Source of the DNA: Gyrodactylus bullatarudis
Lineage: Eukaryota > Platyhelminthes > Monogenea > Gyrodactylidea > Gyrodactylidae
Reading direction: 5' to 3'
Assembly (NCBI GenBank): GCA_012064415.1
Contig: SSNU01000177.1
Location: 1-63,203 of the forward strand
Length of the DNA stretch: 63,203 nt
Below the pieces are notes generated by a model that was given only the letters and a program-made list of their open reading frames with translations, was not told where the DNA came from and did not search any database. Both the position numbers and the translations under genes were made by a program. The stretch's first letter is position 1. Each line of letters opens with the position of its first letter. Of this stretch, positions 34,879 to 47,129 are shown piece by piece.

Positions 34879-37349
34879 TATACAGGGACATGATTGATCC
34901 AAATTCTCAAGTTAATCTCAAGGCTTACTCATAGAATATCAAAATGAAGAATTTAGAAATGAGAAATTTCTAACCGAACTCAGATACATTAATCATTCCA
35001 TTAGATATTGAAAGAGTTTTATCAAGTCATTATAATATTAAATGAGGGTTGTACTCTTTTTTAGTTAGAGTTTTAAACGTTTGCATACTTATTTTTTGGC
35101 AATATCTTGAGAACGTAAGAATCTTTTTGTATGATTAGTATTTTATGTTTATAGGTTTTATGATGTTACATATTATAAAGTTTAATGTTATGTATGCAGA
35201 AAGATAAGTAATACTCACACATTCCTCATAAAATTGATCACGTGGAATTATTATATCATGTTTTCTAGTTAAAGTTGAATATTTTCAAACACTCTTATTA
35301 TGAGAACAAAGTGGATATAGAATAAAAAACAAGTACTTTAGCGACTCTAATTGATCTAATTTGATTTCTAGATAATTATTACTTGTCAAAATAAAAGAAA
35401 TTATGTAACGATAAAAATTAATGATACATATTACCAGAGAGAATATATATCTTCCTATTGACAATTGATGAGCAAATATTTTATTCGGTTTTCTCTGTTA
35501 TTCACTCTGTCATAAAAATATTAATTTTTTTTTCATATAATGCTTTATTAGAATTAGAGATTATCTGCTTAGTAATGCGTATCAATTACGAATTGACCTT
35601 GGTCTATATATATATATTTCTTGAACTCTTCTTGATTGACTGGTTAAATTTTCAGAATGAAAACTGATTATTTAAGTTTTTATACTAATCACTAGACTTA
35701 TCAAAGTTTAAGTCATTTTTGCTGTAATGTGAATTCAAGTTAAATTCGTGAAAATAATACATTAAAAACGTTTTTTTTATTTTGAATTGTTCATAACTTT
35801 GTTCATCTTATTACAGAAGCATAAAAAAATATTTTAGAGCGATGATAAATTTGGTGGAATGATGTAAATTAACCTCTAGTTAACTTATTTAGTTGGGGAT
35901 AGCACCTTCTTCTGTTATTATAACTTTTAAAGAAATGGATACGTGTTTTATTAATTATACATTTTGCTGTTCCCAGTACTTTTTTTAAAGGGTACGTTAT
36001 TTTTTTACTCTATTCTTTGTTCAATAGAAGCAGATATTATGATATGAAGGTATCAGTAAGAAATAAATTATGATGACTAACATGATGGATGTAAGTCTTA
36101 TTCTAAGCACCAGAATAAGCATTTTTTCCATTTATTTTTGGGATTGATAACAGTTTGTATTGTCTTTAGTTTAAGTGGGTAGAAATGTTTTTTTTTACCT
36201 CTAAGGTCAAGGTTTTCTTTGAACTTGTTATGCCTTTGATTGATTGACATTTCTAGACTAATTTTTCTCTGTCTATTAATTCCAAGTCAGTTTATGAGTT
36301 GAAACTTTGTTTTTATCGCTCAAATTCAAATTTAAGAGAATATCAACTTGAAACAGATTATAGTAAAGTTCAACAGATGTTCAATAAAATCGACTTGGAG
36401 TTCTTTCCTGTTAAAACATGGCAAATTAAAAATCAATAACTCGAAAATAGATCACTTTACACTTGTACGAACATGAAACTGAATTTCTAAATATTCTTTC
36501 ATTTTATTAACTTGAAAAGTTTTGGAAATTTATCTCAGACTATAAATAAAAGGACATTTCTCATAACTCCAGCCACAAAAGCCATAAAAAACTTTGTAAT
36601 AAAATGCCTGTCAGCGATGATTTTTGTTTGAAAAGAAAAAAAATTTTCAAGTAACTATTTTTTTCAAAGTGAATACATATAAATACAATAAGCTATAAAA
36701 AGATTCTCTGTATCCAAAAATTAGATTTTTTGAATATTTCTTTGCTTATAGTTTGATTGTCCAATGTACGATAAGAACGTTTAATTTAAAGGGGTTGATC
36801 CCAATAAAACTATGGTTTAATTCAGACCTAGAATTCTCTATCAAATTTCCTTCCATTCGGGATTGAACTTCTATTATTGTAATACGATTATATCATTATC
36901 AAATTCAAGTTAGATTGGCAATTTTTCGTTACTAGATGTGTCTTAAATGATAAACTTTTCTTCTATCTTGCAAGCAATCGGCACAGTCCTTTTCCAGTTT
37001 GTATGATAAACATTCGGATTGAATTTCATGTAATTTTATACGCCAATTCACTTTTTGGTATATCACACTAGTTTGACAATTTCGTTACATAATTTGCATA
37101 ATAATTGCGGTTTGCTTATTATCATCGCTTCTAATTCTAGCTTGATAGTACAGAATAATAATCTCGATACATTTTCTACTTTGTTAAATTGTAAAAGTGA
37201 TTATATTCTGTTTCATCGTGATGTTTTCGTTGAAATTTTTTTGTTTATTTACACTTTATACAGTTGTACTTGAAATATTATTTGGAAATGAGAAGAAAAG
37301 ACTATTTGAAAATGCTCAGTAAAATATGAATAAAAATGAAGTTTAGATT
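34879..37349. other. Region upstream of the LRR-Ig gene
   Basis: Contains a family B scrap at about 35690-35885 (AAAAACGTTTTTTTTATTTTGAA, then a TTTGGTGGAATGATG segment). A 72-codon plus ORF at 37055-37273 has no domain and is probably chance. The promoter and 5'-UTR exon of the downstream gene should lie here or further left, but I cannot place them. Confidence 0.35.
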
Positions 37350-37740
37350 TTTTCGAAAACATCAATTTTTCCCTCAACAATTTAAACAGTGAAAGAAAAA
37401 AAATCTGAAGATAAATGAGAAAATTCTAGAATTTCGATTCGGCGCCAAATTTCTTTTTTACAAACTTTTAGCTCAAAATTTTTATTGATTTAAAAAAGGG
37501 AGCATGTCAAATGAAGTTTTCTAGGATCAAAATCAGACATTTAAGCGCTCAGTTTGAAGGATCTTGATAAATCGATAACTCATTAATAAAAAAAAGTAAA
37601 ATTGATTAATAAATCGAAATTCGACTTTATTTCGATCCTGAGGTTGATAATAACAATAATACCACACTAAGCATATTTGGTTTACTTGACTAATTTGAGC
37701 TCAAAGTTCAAAATATGGGAATTTCGCGCCAAATAAAATG
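37350..37740. mobile_element. Family C relic abutting the LRR-Ig gene
   Basis: The segments GGCGCCAAATTTCTTTTTTA, GAGCATGTCAAATGAAG and AGGATCAAAATCAGACA, and the closing AAAGTTCAAAATATGGGAATTT, are family C internals. The apparent ORF start at 37715 lies in this relic, which is one reason to reject it as the gene's start. Confidence 0.55.
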
Positions 37741-37840
37741 GTTTGACTATTATTCGACGTTAACGCATATTGAAATATTCAGATTAGAATTTCCTAAAAT
37801 TTGTTGTTTAATGGAAAAAAAATTGACAATTTTAATAAAA

Positions 37841-37854
37841 TATTTTTTCCACAG
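37841..37854 (+). promoter_or_regulatory. Splice acceptor upstream of the LRR-Ig start codon
   Basis: TATTTTTTCCACAG is a strong 3' splice site ending at 37854. It lies 22 bp before the ATG and implies a non-coding first exon further upstream. It also removes the 54 extra codons that an unspliced reading would add. Confidence 0.65.
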
Positions 37855-37876
37855 ATTTGCCATTGGATTACAAACA

Positions 37877-40024
37877 ATGAAAATCAGTTTGGCTCTTTTT
37901 ATCTTTGGATCTCTCTTAATCCTCGACACTGCCGCACAAAATTGTCCAGATGCCTGCATATGCTTGCCAGACTTGATTCAGTGTGAGAATGGCCATCTCT
38001 CCGAGTTTCCAATAATTGACTCGAATAGTTCAGTTACCATCAACCTGGTGAATTGTTCGATTGCATTTAAGGAAATTAACCATCGACATTTTGAAGTATA
38101 TGCGAATACAGCTCTGGAAGAGTTTTCTCTCTTGACAAATCATAAAGTTGATACAATTGCGTCGTACTCATTTCTACCGATTAAAAATAAATTGATAAAC
38201 CTGGAAATTTCCACTGAACGAGTGGACGACTACGCCTTTGACCAGTTATCAGTAAAAAATCGTCTTTCACTTCATGGTCTGAAAACACTATCATCGTCAG
38301 CCTTTTCAGGCTTACGAAATGTTCAGATTCTCGAGCTTGTCAATGGAAATTTATCTGAATTTCCTATTGAAGATTTGATTGCATTATCAAAGAATTCAAT
38401 CCTGACAAGTCTTAGTATTTCCGGAAATAATTTCAATTTCCTGGACGAAAGTTATGATCGTCTATTTAGTAACTTACAAAAGATTGATTTATCTGACAAT
38501 CCATGGCACTGTGACTGCGGTCTTTCATGGCTCATTAAACGCTACAAATCAAAGAAAAGCCCATTGACTTCAAAGAAACCCATTTGTAGTTCACCGTTTC
38601 AGTTGAAGGGAAAATCCTTCGATGACCTTTTAACAGATCCATTTGAATCAAGAAATTCGAATAATTCTTCCATTCTTATCTGTTCTCGACTGAAAATTGA
38701 CCAAATTGATATTAACCTCGAGAATATATCCCCTGAAGAAGAAATCGCAAAAATTGCCTGCAAAATATCTTCAGTGAAACCAGTTAATATCAATTGGCTA
38801 CATAATAACAAGAAAATATTACCTGACGGAAATTTTGAAATTGAAGATAAATACAAGAATGAGGAGTTAGTTTGGGAACAAACAATAATGGGCCCAATCC
38901 GTCTATCTCAAAAGACCAATCACATGTCAACAATAAAAGTTAGAAAGATTGGCGATCGAGACATCTTCTCATGTAGTGTCAAAGATGATCAGACAAAAGA
39001 ATCCCTTCTTACATCAATCGCAATACAATGGTCACCAAAGCATAAACAAACAACGCCCATTGTTATACCCCAGACAATGAGTATTCCTAGTGAAAGTAAG
39101 GAATTAACATTCCTCGAAACTGGCATCTTTCATAAACAATTTAGTCTGATTGAATTGCTAGGAGGAATAATTGGGACATTTTTATGTACAACATTATTAT
39201 TCGTTATTGGCTATAGGATATCACAGAATTATTCAACATCAATTTGTTGCTATTATCAGAATAACAGTTTACCACGTAAATATAATCGTAACGATTTAAC
39301 TACAACTGGCGGTCTTATTGCCAATGGCAATCATTTTGATGATTATTTAAAACAGTTGACAAACTTTCAGACATATCTAAGCCAACAGAATAACACAAAT
39401 AATACCTCTCCAATTGGTACCGATTCCTCGAATATGTCAAATATTTCCCCAAAAGATTACAATAGTACATTACAGCAGAAAGCCAACCAACAATTACTCC
39501 AGAATAATTTTGCCACACTACTGAAGAATAGCAGTGGACAAGATAATGGAAATTTTATGTTTCTACCTAACGGCTTAATCTTTCCCAATACTCAAAATGT
39601 AAGTTATCTGATTTTAATTTAGCTAAAATATATGGAACTTTTTCTTTCCATGTACACAAATAGGAAGAGTTGTGGATTAAAATCTCTGAAATCAGATAAA
39701 TCTGTGGATTAGAAAAGCAAAAAAAATATTCTGTTGATCAATTTGAATTACCAGTTTTTCTCTTTTAATTTTCAGCAAATTCAGAATAAAAACTATGAGA
39801 TTTATACAGACTCGAGTCAAAATCTATACGATATTCCTAATAAACTGACACCGGAACAAACAGCCCTTTTATACTCAAATCAAGTGAACCCATTGCCAAT
39901 AACAGCACCCCCTCCATTATTCATGGGTCCCTCAAATAATCAAGTTGACTCAAATATATCGTCCCCAAAATTCCAACATAATACAAATCTCGGCAATCAA
40001 AATAATCGTTTCCAACCAATCTGA
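37877..40024 (+). CDS. LRR-Ig single-pass membrane receptor (kekkon/LRIT-like organisation)
   Basis: Join 37877-39598 and 39776-40024, giving 656 residues. The start is chosen because CAAACAATG has a good animal context, a signal peptide follows at once (1-20), and a splice acceptor lies just upstream. Domains: LRRNT with C23, C27, C29, C36; about four to five irregular LRRs (50-205); LRRCT with NPWHCDC (208-214), C237 and C269; one Ig domain (about 275-385) with C295, W307, C366, the usual DxGxYxC reading DRDIFSC; TM at about 424-446; then a 210-residue tail rich in Asn/Gln. Exon 2 adds Tyr motifs YEIY, YDIP (592-595) and YSNQ (607-610), resembling SH2-binding sites, and a PPP run. Such proteins are neuronal or signalling adhesion receptors at the cell surface. 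The exact orthologue is not assigned. Confidence 0.92.
39599..39775 (+). other. Intron of the LRR-Ig gene (phase 0)
   Basis: 177 bp. The donor is AAT followed by GTAAGT, and the acceptor is TCTTTTAATTTTCAG. Splicing keeps the frame (628 codons counted from 37715, 574 from the ATG). Reading through instead adds VSYLILI and a stop, which would give a receptor lacking the tyrosine-motif tail. Intron retention would therefore change signalling potential. Confidence 0.9.
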
Positions 40025-40190
40025 GAATGTTTAATACAAATTTATATATCAATGAGAGGTCCTAGATTATTTAAAATTGCCAATAAGATAAAAACAAAGA
40101 AGATCAAGATTACTAATAAATTTTAAGGGAAATCAAGGAAATTCTCAATCGTTTGTGATATAAAAACTCTATCAGATTTAAAGCATTTCA

Positions 40191-40196
40191 AATAAA
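40191..40196 (+). terminator. Candidate polyadenylation signal of the LRR-Ig gene
   Basis: AATAAA about 170 bp after the stop codon, in an AT-rich 3' region. Other A-rich hexamers follow up to about 40390, so the exact site is uncertain. Confidence 0.45.
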
Positions 40197-40663
40197 AACT
40201 TCAAAATTGGCAAATCCTTTAATATTGTGAAAATTTCTTTTTATTTTAAGCTAATCTATCAAATATTATCGATATATTAGTAATTATTAAAATACTCTTT
40301 GAGAAGGTTTTGTATATATACTTAATACAACTAAAAGTCTACAAATTTATTTTTATTGTACATAAATACTTCTATATTTATTAAAATATATTGTTTTGTT
40401 TATCATATTGTTATTGTATTTGAATTTAAAAATTTATTCATTAACTACTCATAGTGTTACTTACAAGAAATGAGTCGTTACATCTAATACAGTGATCCTC
40501 ACTCCGGATCAATAAGAGCACAAAAAGATTTAATAAAATGAGCACACTGACGCATGAATGAAAAGTTTAAGGAAGAAACGCAAAAAAAACGAATTTGAAG
40601 TTTAGAAATCAAACCATCTAAACTACCTTATTATCATGATGGAAAATTACGAAAAATTGAGTT

Positions 40664-41404
40664 TTTTATAATAAAATTTATTAAAACTTAGGTCAATATT
40701 AGCATTCTCAGCCATGGTCATCCAAACGTTTCGACGGTGATTGTCTTCACACGCCTTCTTCAGTGGTACGACGAGTTTATCAAAAAAAATATACTACTTA
40801 TATACTTTCATGAATTCATCCCTATCAGTTTTGTCCAATCAGATGAGAGAAAAGAATAATACAAGAGGCTGACCTATGATAATAAAGTATTGATAATCAG
40901 AAAAGAATAGGGGTATAATTTTTCATCAGATTTAATTTAACTTCCTTCTTTTGCCAAAAAGCTGAATCCAACACTGCTCAATGTTCACTTAGCCAACATT
41001 TCCATTAAAAGTATCATTATTGCAAGAAATGATACTCTAGAAATTGGCAATAATGATACTTTTATTGGAAATGTTGGCTAAGTGAACATTGAGCAGTGTT
41101 GGATTCAGCTTTTTGGCAAAAGAAGGAAGTTAAATTAAATCTGATGAAAAATTACACCCCTATTCTTTTCTGATTATCAATACTTTATTATCATAGGTCA
41201 GCCTCTTGTATTATTCTTTTCTCTCATCTGATTGGACAAAACTGATAGGGATGAATTCATGAAAGTATATAAGTAGTATTTTTTTTGATAAACTCGTCGT
41301 ACCACTGAAGAAGGCGTGTGAAGACAATCACCGTCGAAACGTTTGGATGACCATGGCTGAGAATGCTAATATTGACCTAAGTTTTAATAAATTTTATTAT
41401 AAAA
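40664..41404. repeat. Foldback element, about 360-bp arms, 23-nt loop
   Basis: The arms 40664-41023 and 41047-41404 are inverse complements differing only by a 2-bp indel and one or two substitutions. The loop is 41024-41046. The arms contain CTGAAGAAGGCG and, 20-odd bases on, CGTCGAAACGTTTGG (41307-41346; mirrored at 40730-40770), a CTGAAGA...GAAAC phrase often seen near 3' ends of Penelope-like elements. The 14-mer AATTGAGTTTTTTA at 40655-40668 recurs at 41435-41448 and may be a target duplication. No protein is encoded. It lies about 640 bp downstream of the receptor gene. Confidence 0.9.
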
Positions 41405-41448
41405 CTAATTTTAGATCATTTTTCTCTGATTCTGAATTGAGTTTTTTA

Positions 41449-44400
41449 ATTGCGAGGTTTTCGGAACATATATCGCCAATTTCGATATCGAGAAAATTCC
41501 TCATCTTAAAACGTTTTTCATTATTTGGCTCTATTTCGAAATTCAAAAGCTGGACAGATCGTATTTTTCTCGTTTTTAAGACCCTACTTAAAAATGGGAT
41601 CAAAAATATCCTGACAATTTAAATTTTGTATTCATAGTCATATGGAGGCATATCCAAAACTCAATTAGTACACTTATTTTTGCATGCTTTCGCAATAAAT
41701 TTGAAAAGAATTGAATTTTTCCCAAATTGCTTTCTTTCTGTGAAAATTTCTCAATTTAAAATTATTTATAGCTTTGGAAAACGACAATTGGTGTTCTTCT
41801 AAACTGTATTTTCTTATTACAATGAAACTTAACATTTGGCAATGAATAGAAGGGGAAGATAAGTAATATCAACTCTCTTTTTAAACTTTGAAATGTAATG
41901 TAATTTAGCAATGAATTGTATGTAGAAACACATTTTAACGTCCAAATTGGCTTTGTTTTTGTGTACTTTTTATTCAGAATTCTAAATTGAACTTTTTTCA
42001 ATCGAATATTCCCTTGAATTAATAGTGGAAAATAATCGTCTTTTTCAGTACATTCCAACATAAACCTTAAATAAGCTTCATTTTAATTCGCATTTATATA
42101 ATTTATATCAGAGATATCCGAAATTCTTCACACGAGACATGAATCTAGTCCACAATTTTTTAAGGAAAGATTGATGCAGCTTGCTTTCTAAACTCTTTCG
42201 GTATTCTTTGACAACCATTAGAGATAAAATTTATCTGTCTCAGAAATTTCTTTTCCGCAAAATTTAGCTCCTTCAATTAAACATTGAGATTTAGTCACTC
42301 AAGCGATTTAACTTCGATTTCAACAAAATTGTTCTGTTGACATAAGATCTGATTAGCTGAATAAAATTAATCGAGGCTGGTTCTTCATCTTGCGATCTTA
42401 ATGGCTGAGAAACCATACAATAACCTAATTTTTATTTTATTATAAGAAAATAATTTTTATTGATTGTTTGATATTTTTCAATTTGGTTTCTGAGAAAAAG
42501 TAATCAGAATCATGAAAGAAACCTCTGTTGGCACCTAAAGGACCAGAAAAACTGTCTTATTTCTTCCTTAACTTTGAAATTCGATCAGACATTCAAAACT
42601 AAAAGTTGACGTATCAATTGAGGAAGCAACAGAGCTTGGGAAAATAAGCATGACTTTTCAAATTACTAAAATAATTTTTAAAAATTGATTTCTATCAACA
42701 AAGATAAATTATTTTTTATTTTATTGTGTTATTAAGTTGGAATCCAATTAAATGAGAGAATAAAATCTAGTTTTCTCAAAAATAACAAACAAATTAGATT
42801 CTTGTATCTAAAATAATTATGAGAAATCTAAATTTTGTACAATGAGATAGATAGCTTCATTTCTATCCATAATTAAAACTGATTACTGATCAAATGATCT
42901 TGGTTCATTGATAGAAATCACGTTTAAGGAGAGAGAATCTTTTGGGGGTGGTGTAAAGTAAGGAAGAGATCTAGAAATAGAATATATAGCAGGAAGACGT
43001 TAATGCTGAAATAATTAAATGATTAATTAAGTTTTGTCAGAATAAATCAGTCTATAGTTAGGCTATATGTTTGGCTCTAAAGAATTAGCCTATGGTGTAT
43101 TCAAGATGAGGTTTTTAAAACTTCCTTGATATGTTTCTCCACAGTATGTAAAATTTTGCTCTTCACAGAGATCAACTGTTTTTTATGCTTTCTCGTAAAA
43201 GATTATTATCTCTTTAGAACAGCAAAAAATGAGAATTCAGTTGTACATGAATTCTGGCCCCATTTATAATGGTTAACAGCAAAATCTGATTTTTTTTTGA
43301 AATCTTAACGAAAAATATGGCTGTATTTAAACTCATAATACATCTTATTTTCTAATAATAACTGAAGCTAGTTGATATGACGATGAGTTTCTTACAGTAA
43401 TTTTTTTTCATCAATAACTCGATAATGATCATTAGAACACCAAATTTTCCAGTTTAGGAACTTTTTGAATTTTAATTTCTACTTTTGTTACCTAACTATT
43501 CATACATGTGAAATCAATCTATAGACCAAGTATTTGTTTCCTTAGTTAATACAGTATTGTATTTATATTCAGAAAATGGCTCATAAGTAGTCAGTTTAAA
43601 TTGCAGGAGATATCTGAATCTACCATTTTTTAATAAGTTTAGAATTTGCAACTTCTTTTTTGTGCCCTATTGATGGTATAGTTGAATTAGTGAATTTTCG
43701 CTTCTCATATTTCTTTCTAGGTTTAATTGGAATCTTTTTATTATCGATGATTATGAAGTTTATACTTTGTAAAAGAAACCCTTGCAGGGATATTGAAAAT
43801 CTCAAAATATAAGACGAAGAAATAAGCCTTATTGATGGAAAGAAATTAAAATTTTTGATAAAAAAGATGTTTCGTATTTCTAATTCATACTAAATCCTCA
43901 CTTTTTTGAACTTTAGGTTCGAGATAATTCTCGGTTTAATTGGTTGACCAGGTTAGTGATAAAACCTCTTTTCGATTTAGATGAATATTAAAAGCAGTTG
44001 GCTGATTTTTAGGAGCAAATTCACGAAGATGCTGATATGTTTTATCCTCAATTAAAATTTTCATAAAATTAGGATCTTTTGGAAATGGAATTAAAACGAG
44101 GCAAATCTTAATTTCTTTGAAGAATTGATGATAGTACTTGTAAGTATTTAACAGCAAAATTTTATAGGGGGGAAGATTCGATCTCGGTATAGTAAAGGAG
44201 ACCTGAGCGTTATTCAAACTGCGCCAGATAGATTTAGATTTCTATGGTTTAAAAATAGAAATTTAAAATTTTTTGTTTTTCCCATAATTGAAGCGAACAT
44301 CATGAGGTATGCAAAAATATATCAGCCTCAGAAAATATCGACCATCCCTTATGAATAAAAAGCTTCAATAAAACGAAAATATACTCGATCTATCTATCTC

Positions 44401-44920
44401 GATCTTGACGAAGGGTTGATTACTTTGAAACAAATTACATCCTTGTTCTTATTATTGTTCTTGTATTGTTTTTCTTAGTAACAGAATTATATATTTCCAT
44501 GCACAAATAAAGATAACCTTATTTATTCAATTAGAAATGTCTTTCCCATCTAAATACGCACATAGTTTGAGTCTCTTCAGTCAATCATATGGTTAGAATG
44601 AACAACAAAAGGCAAATAATGAGTCATCACTTTAAATCTACTCAAGGATTAATTAAAATTTGGGAAAGGGAACATCCCTGCCTGTGTATAATGTATGAGA
44701 GATGATTGAATCAACAATCAAGTCTCATCTATTTCTCATGAATTGTTCTTTCCTTTAGTTGCCATGCTTTCATCAAGAACAATGCCTAGTTATCACGTTC
44801 AAGATTGATCTTTTCTTTAAGGAAAGAATTAGAAAAAAATAAAAGAAATTTCCAATTTTTTCAAAATTTGATAAAGAGATGAGTCCAAAATGGTAAAAAG
44901 CTAAGCTTAATCTAAAACTA
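41449..44920. other. Unassigned AT-rich DNA
   Basis: A mutated A1/A2-like end (GAAGCTAGTTGATATGACGA) is seen at about 43365-43385, with little recognisable after it. ORFs of 61-99 codons on the minus strand lack domains and are regarded as chance. I find no RNA gene or intact repeat. Confidence 0.35.
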
Positions 44921-45640
44921 GCTGATAAGAATTTACTAATTTTACAAAATAATAAATATTTTTTCCTGATAGTTAGGAACGAGAAAAATGTCTACTTTCT
45001 TAACTTTTGAGCTCAGAAATTTTATTGATTTGGGAATATTTGAATAAAATAAATACTAATATTTTAGATTAGAATTTGACCGAAAAAGTTTACAGAAATT
45101 CATAATTTTCAAGAGATAGTTAAACTTCTTAATTTTGGCTCATTTTTCTTCATGATTTGGAATTCAATTTCCCAAAAGAACGGCGAATTTTTGTAACTTC
45201 TTTGGTCTGATTTGATTGATTCCAAATATCATAATCATTAAAATCTTCGAAATTTTTTAGCTCAAGAAATGAAAAATGTATATTTGGTGAAGAAACCGAA
45301 TTTTTTAGTGCCCAATTCACCATTCATCAATATTATTTAGGTATTTAGATCTCGAACTAGCACCAAATTTTTTGAACTTTGAATATGAGTAAAATATTGT
45401 GTTGATATCAAAGTGAGAAATTGGTCAAAAGTTTATTTTTAAGATCATAATTAGACAAAGAAATCAAATATGATGAATCAGATTTTGAGTATAATTCCAT
45501 CATCGTGTAAAAATTGAATTTTTGATCATTCTTCCTAATTGAAAATCTATGAAATTTTGTTTTTTTTCTTGAATTTGAAACATCTTTATAAATATACAGA
45601 AATAATAGTTTATGCAATATGTCGGGATAAGGTGAATGAT
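44921..45640. mobile_element. Two adjoining TIR-A/C relics
   Basis: AACTAGCTGATAAGAATTTA near 44930 opens a decayed A2-type copy whose inner blocks (GAGCTCAGAAATTTTATTGA; AAATGAAAAATGTATATTTG) run to about 45310. A second piece with CAAAGTGAGAAATTGGTCAA and AAGATCATAATTAGACAAAG follows to about 45600. Limits are approximate. Confidence 0.45.
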
Positions 45641-46746
45641 TGCCTAGGACGAGAAATTTTGAAAATATTCAAAGTTTTCATATATATGCTCAAGCTATCT
45701 GCACCTTTAAACTAAAACCTTAATTGGAATCATTCCGATTGGTAGAATATGAGTCAAAATTATTCTAACCGAATTTTATTTATGATGGATGAAATCATAG
45801 TCTAAACATGGAATATTGTCGGTTTAAGTTGCAATATATTCCAACTGTGTCAATAAAAAAAACCCATAGTTGTTTTTCAGACAGGCTTCTTACATTTTTA
45901 GCGTGCTAAATTGGGGGAATTTCCAACACTTCAAGATAATTCATTACTTCTTGATGAAAAATGAGCGAAGGCATATATTTTTATGCTTTGATTGATAGTT
46001 TCTTATTTAGTATAATCTATTTTTTTGTTTTTCTTACTTACTTCTGCAGAAGATGATTTAACACGCATCGATTCTTACCGGCGGATATTCTTGATTTTTT
46101 ATATGGGAACAATTTGTAAAAGAGTTTTTTGTTATTATTTAGTCTTGCATCAAGCCCATCATTTCGTGTTGTATAATGAAATAACTAGATGAAAATAATC
46201 ATAGTAAAATTCATATTTGTAAGTAAGTTACCATGGTAATTATTCCATCTATATTGAAACAGGAAAGTATGCTAATCATTTGATTGTAGCTTTTTCAGTT
46301 GTATTCCTATCTACCTAATTTTGATCCTCGATCATCAATCTTATTCAAATAGCTAAAGGGTACATTGCAACGGTTTAGCGCTACGAATGATGAAAAGTTT
46401 GAACGATTAGAGAGTTTGGTCCAATACCCAAAGGAAAAAAATTTTTTTTTGACAAGATTAGTTTCTCAATTGACAATTCTCTTAACATAATTTCGAGTAA
46501 GGAAAACTTTAAAATTTAATTTTCATTTTAGAAATTCTTGATAATCCAAAACCAAACTTTTCTTTCAACAATGAGAGGATTACTATTCTCGGTTTTAAAA
46601 AAATAATTAATTAATTTTCACTCACTTCAAACTCTACATACATATGAAATGAAGAAACGAAAAATGGATTAAAAGATTTTGAATTATTTTTAGAACTAAG
46701 AAAAGATTAACTTATCAGGAATTGAATTTTTTTCTATTTTAAATTA

Positions 46747-47129
46747 AGCTAGTTAATATGAAGATGGACATTTATGATTTTAACAGAAATTCTTGTTGAT
46801 TTCAAAGTGAGAAAGTGATCAAAAGTTTATTTTAAGATATCAAATACAGATTTGAGAATCACCTTACCATCGTGGGACAATTGAATTTGGATTTTTGACC
46901 ATTTTCCCTACTGGAAAATCGAGGATGATCTAAAATCGTGAAAATTGCTGATTTTATCTTAAGTTTTGTAAGTCTTAAAATTTCGATTTTTGCTTTTGAT
47001 TTAACTCTATTAAAAGCAATGCTGAGCTTCCCTTAGGATCCAAGCCTGCTTATAAACTTATGATCTTTTTTTATAATTCTCGACTTCAGAAGTTTCGTAA
47101 TAAATTCTCATCTTCTTAACAACTGACTT
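46747..47129. mobile_element. TIR element family A1, rearranged copy
   Basis: The left end AAGCTAGTTAATATGAAGAT is intact. The right end (TCTCATCTTCTTAACAACTG) is diverged. TA lies at 46745-46746 and 47130-47131. After about 45 bp the left arm jumps directly to the TTCTTGTTGATTTCAAAGTG inner block, an internal deletion. Confidence 0.6.

Noticed and set aside
37715..37876. Longer N-terminus for the LRR-Ig gene from an upstream ATG
   Set aside because: These 54 codons lie partly in a family C repeat and cross a strong splice acceptor at 37854. They would bury the signal peptide inside the protein.
43936..44217. 93-codon minus ORF
   Set aside because: No recognisable motif and ordinary base composition; within chance expectation.
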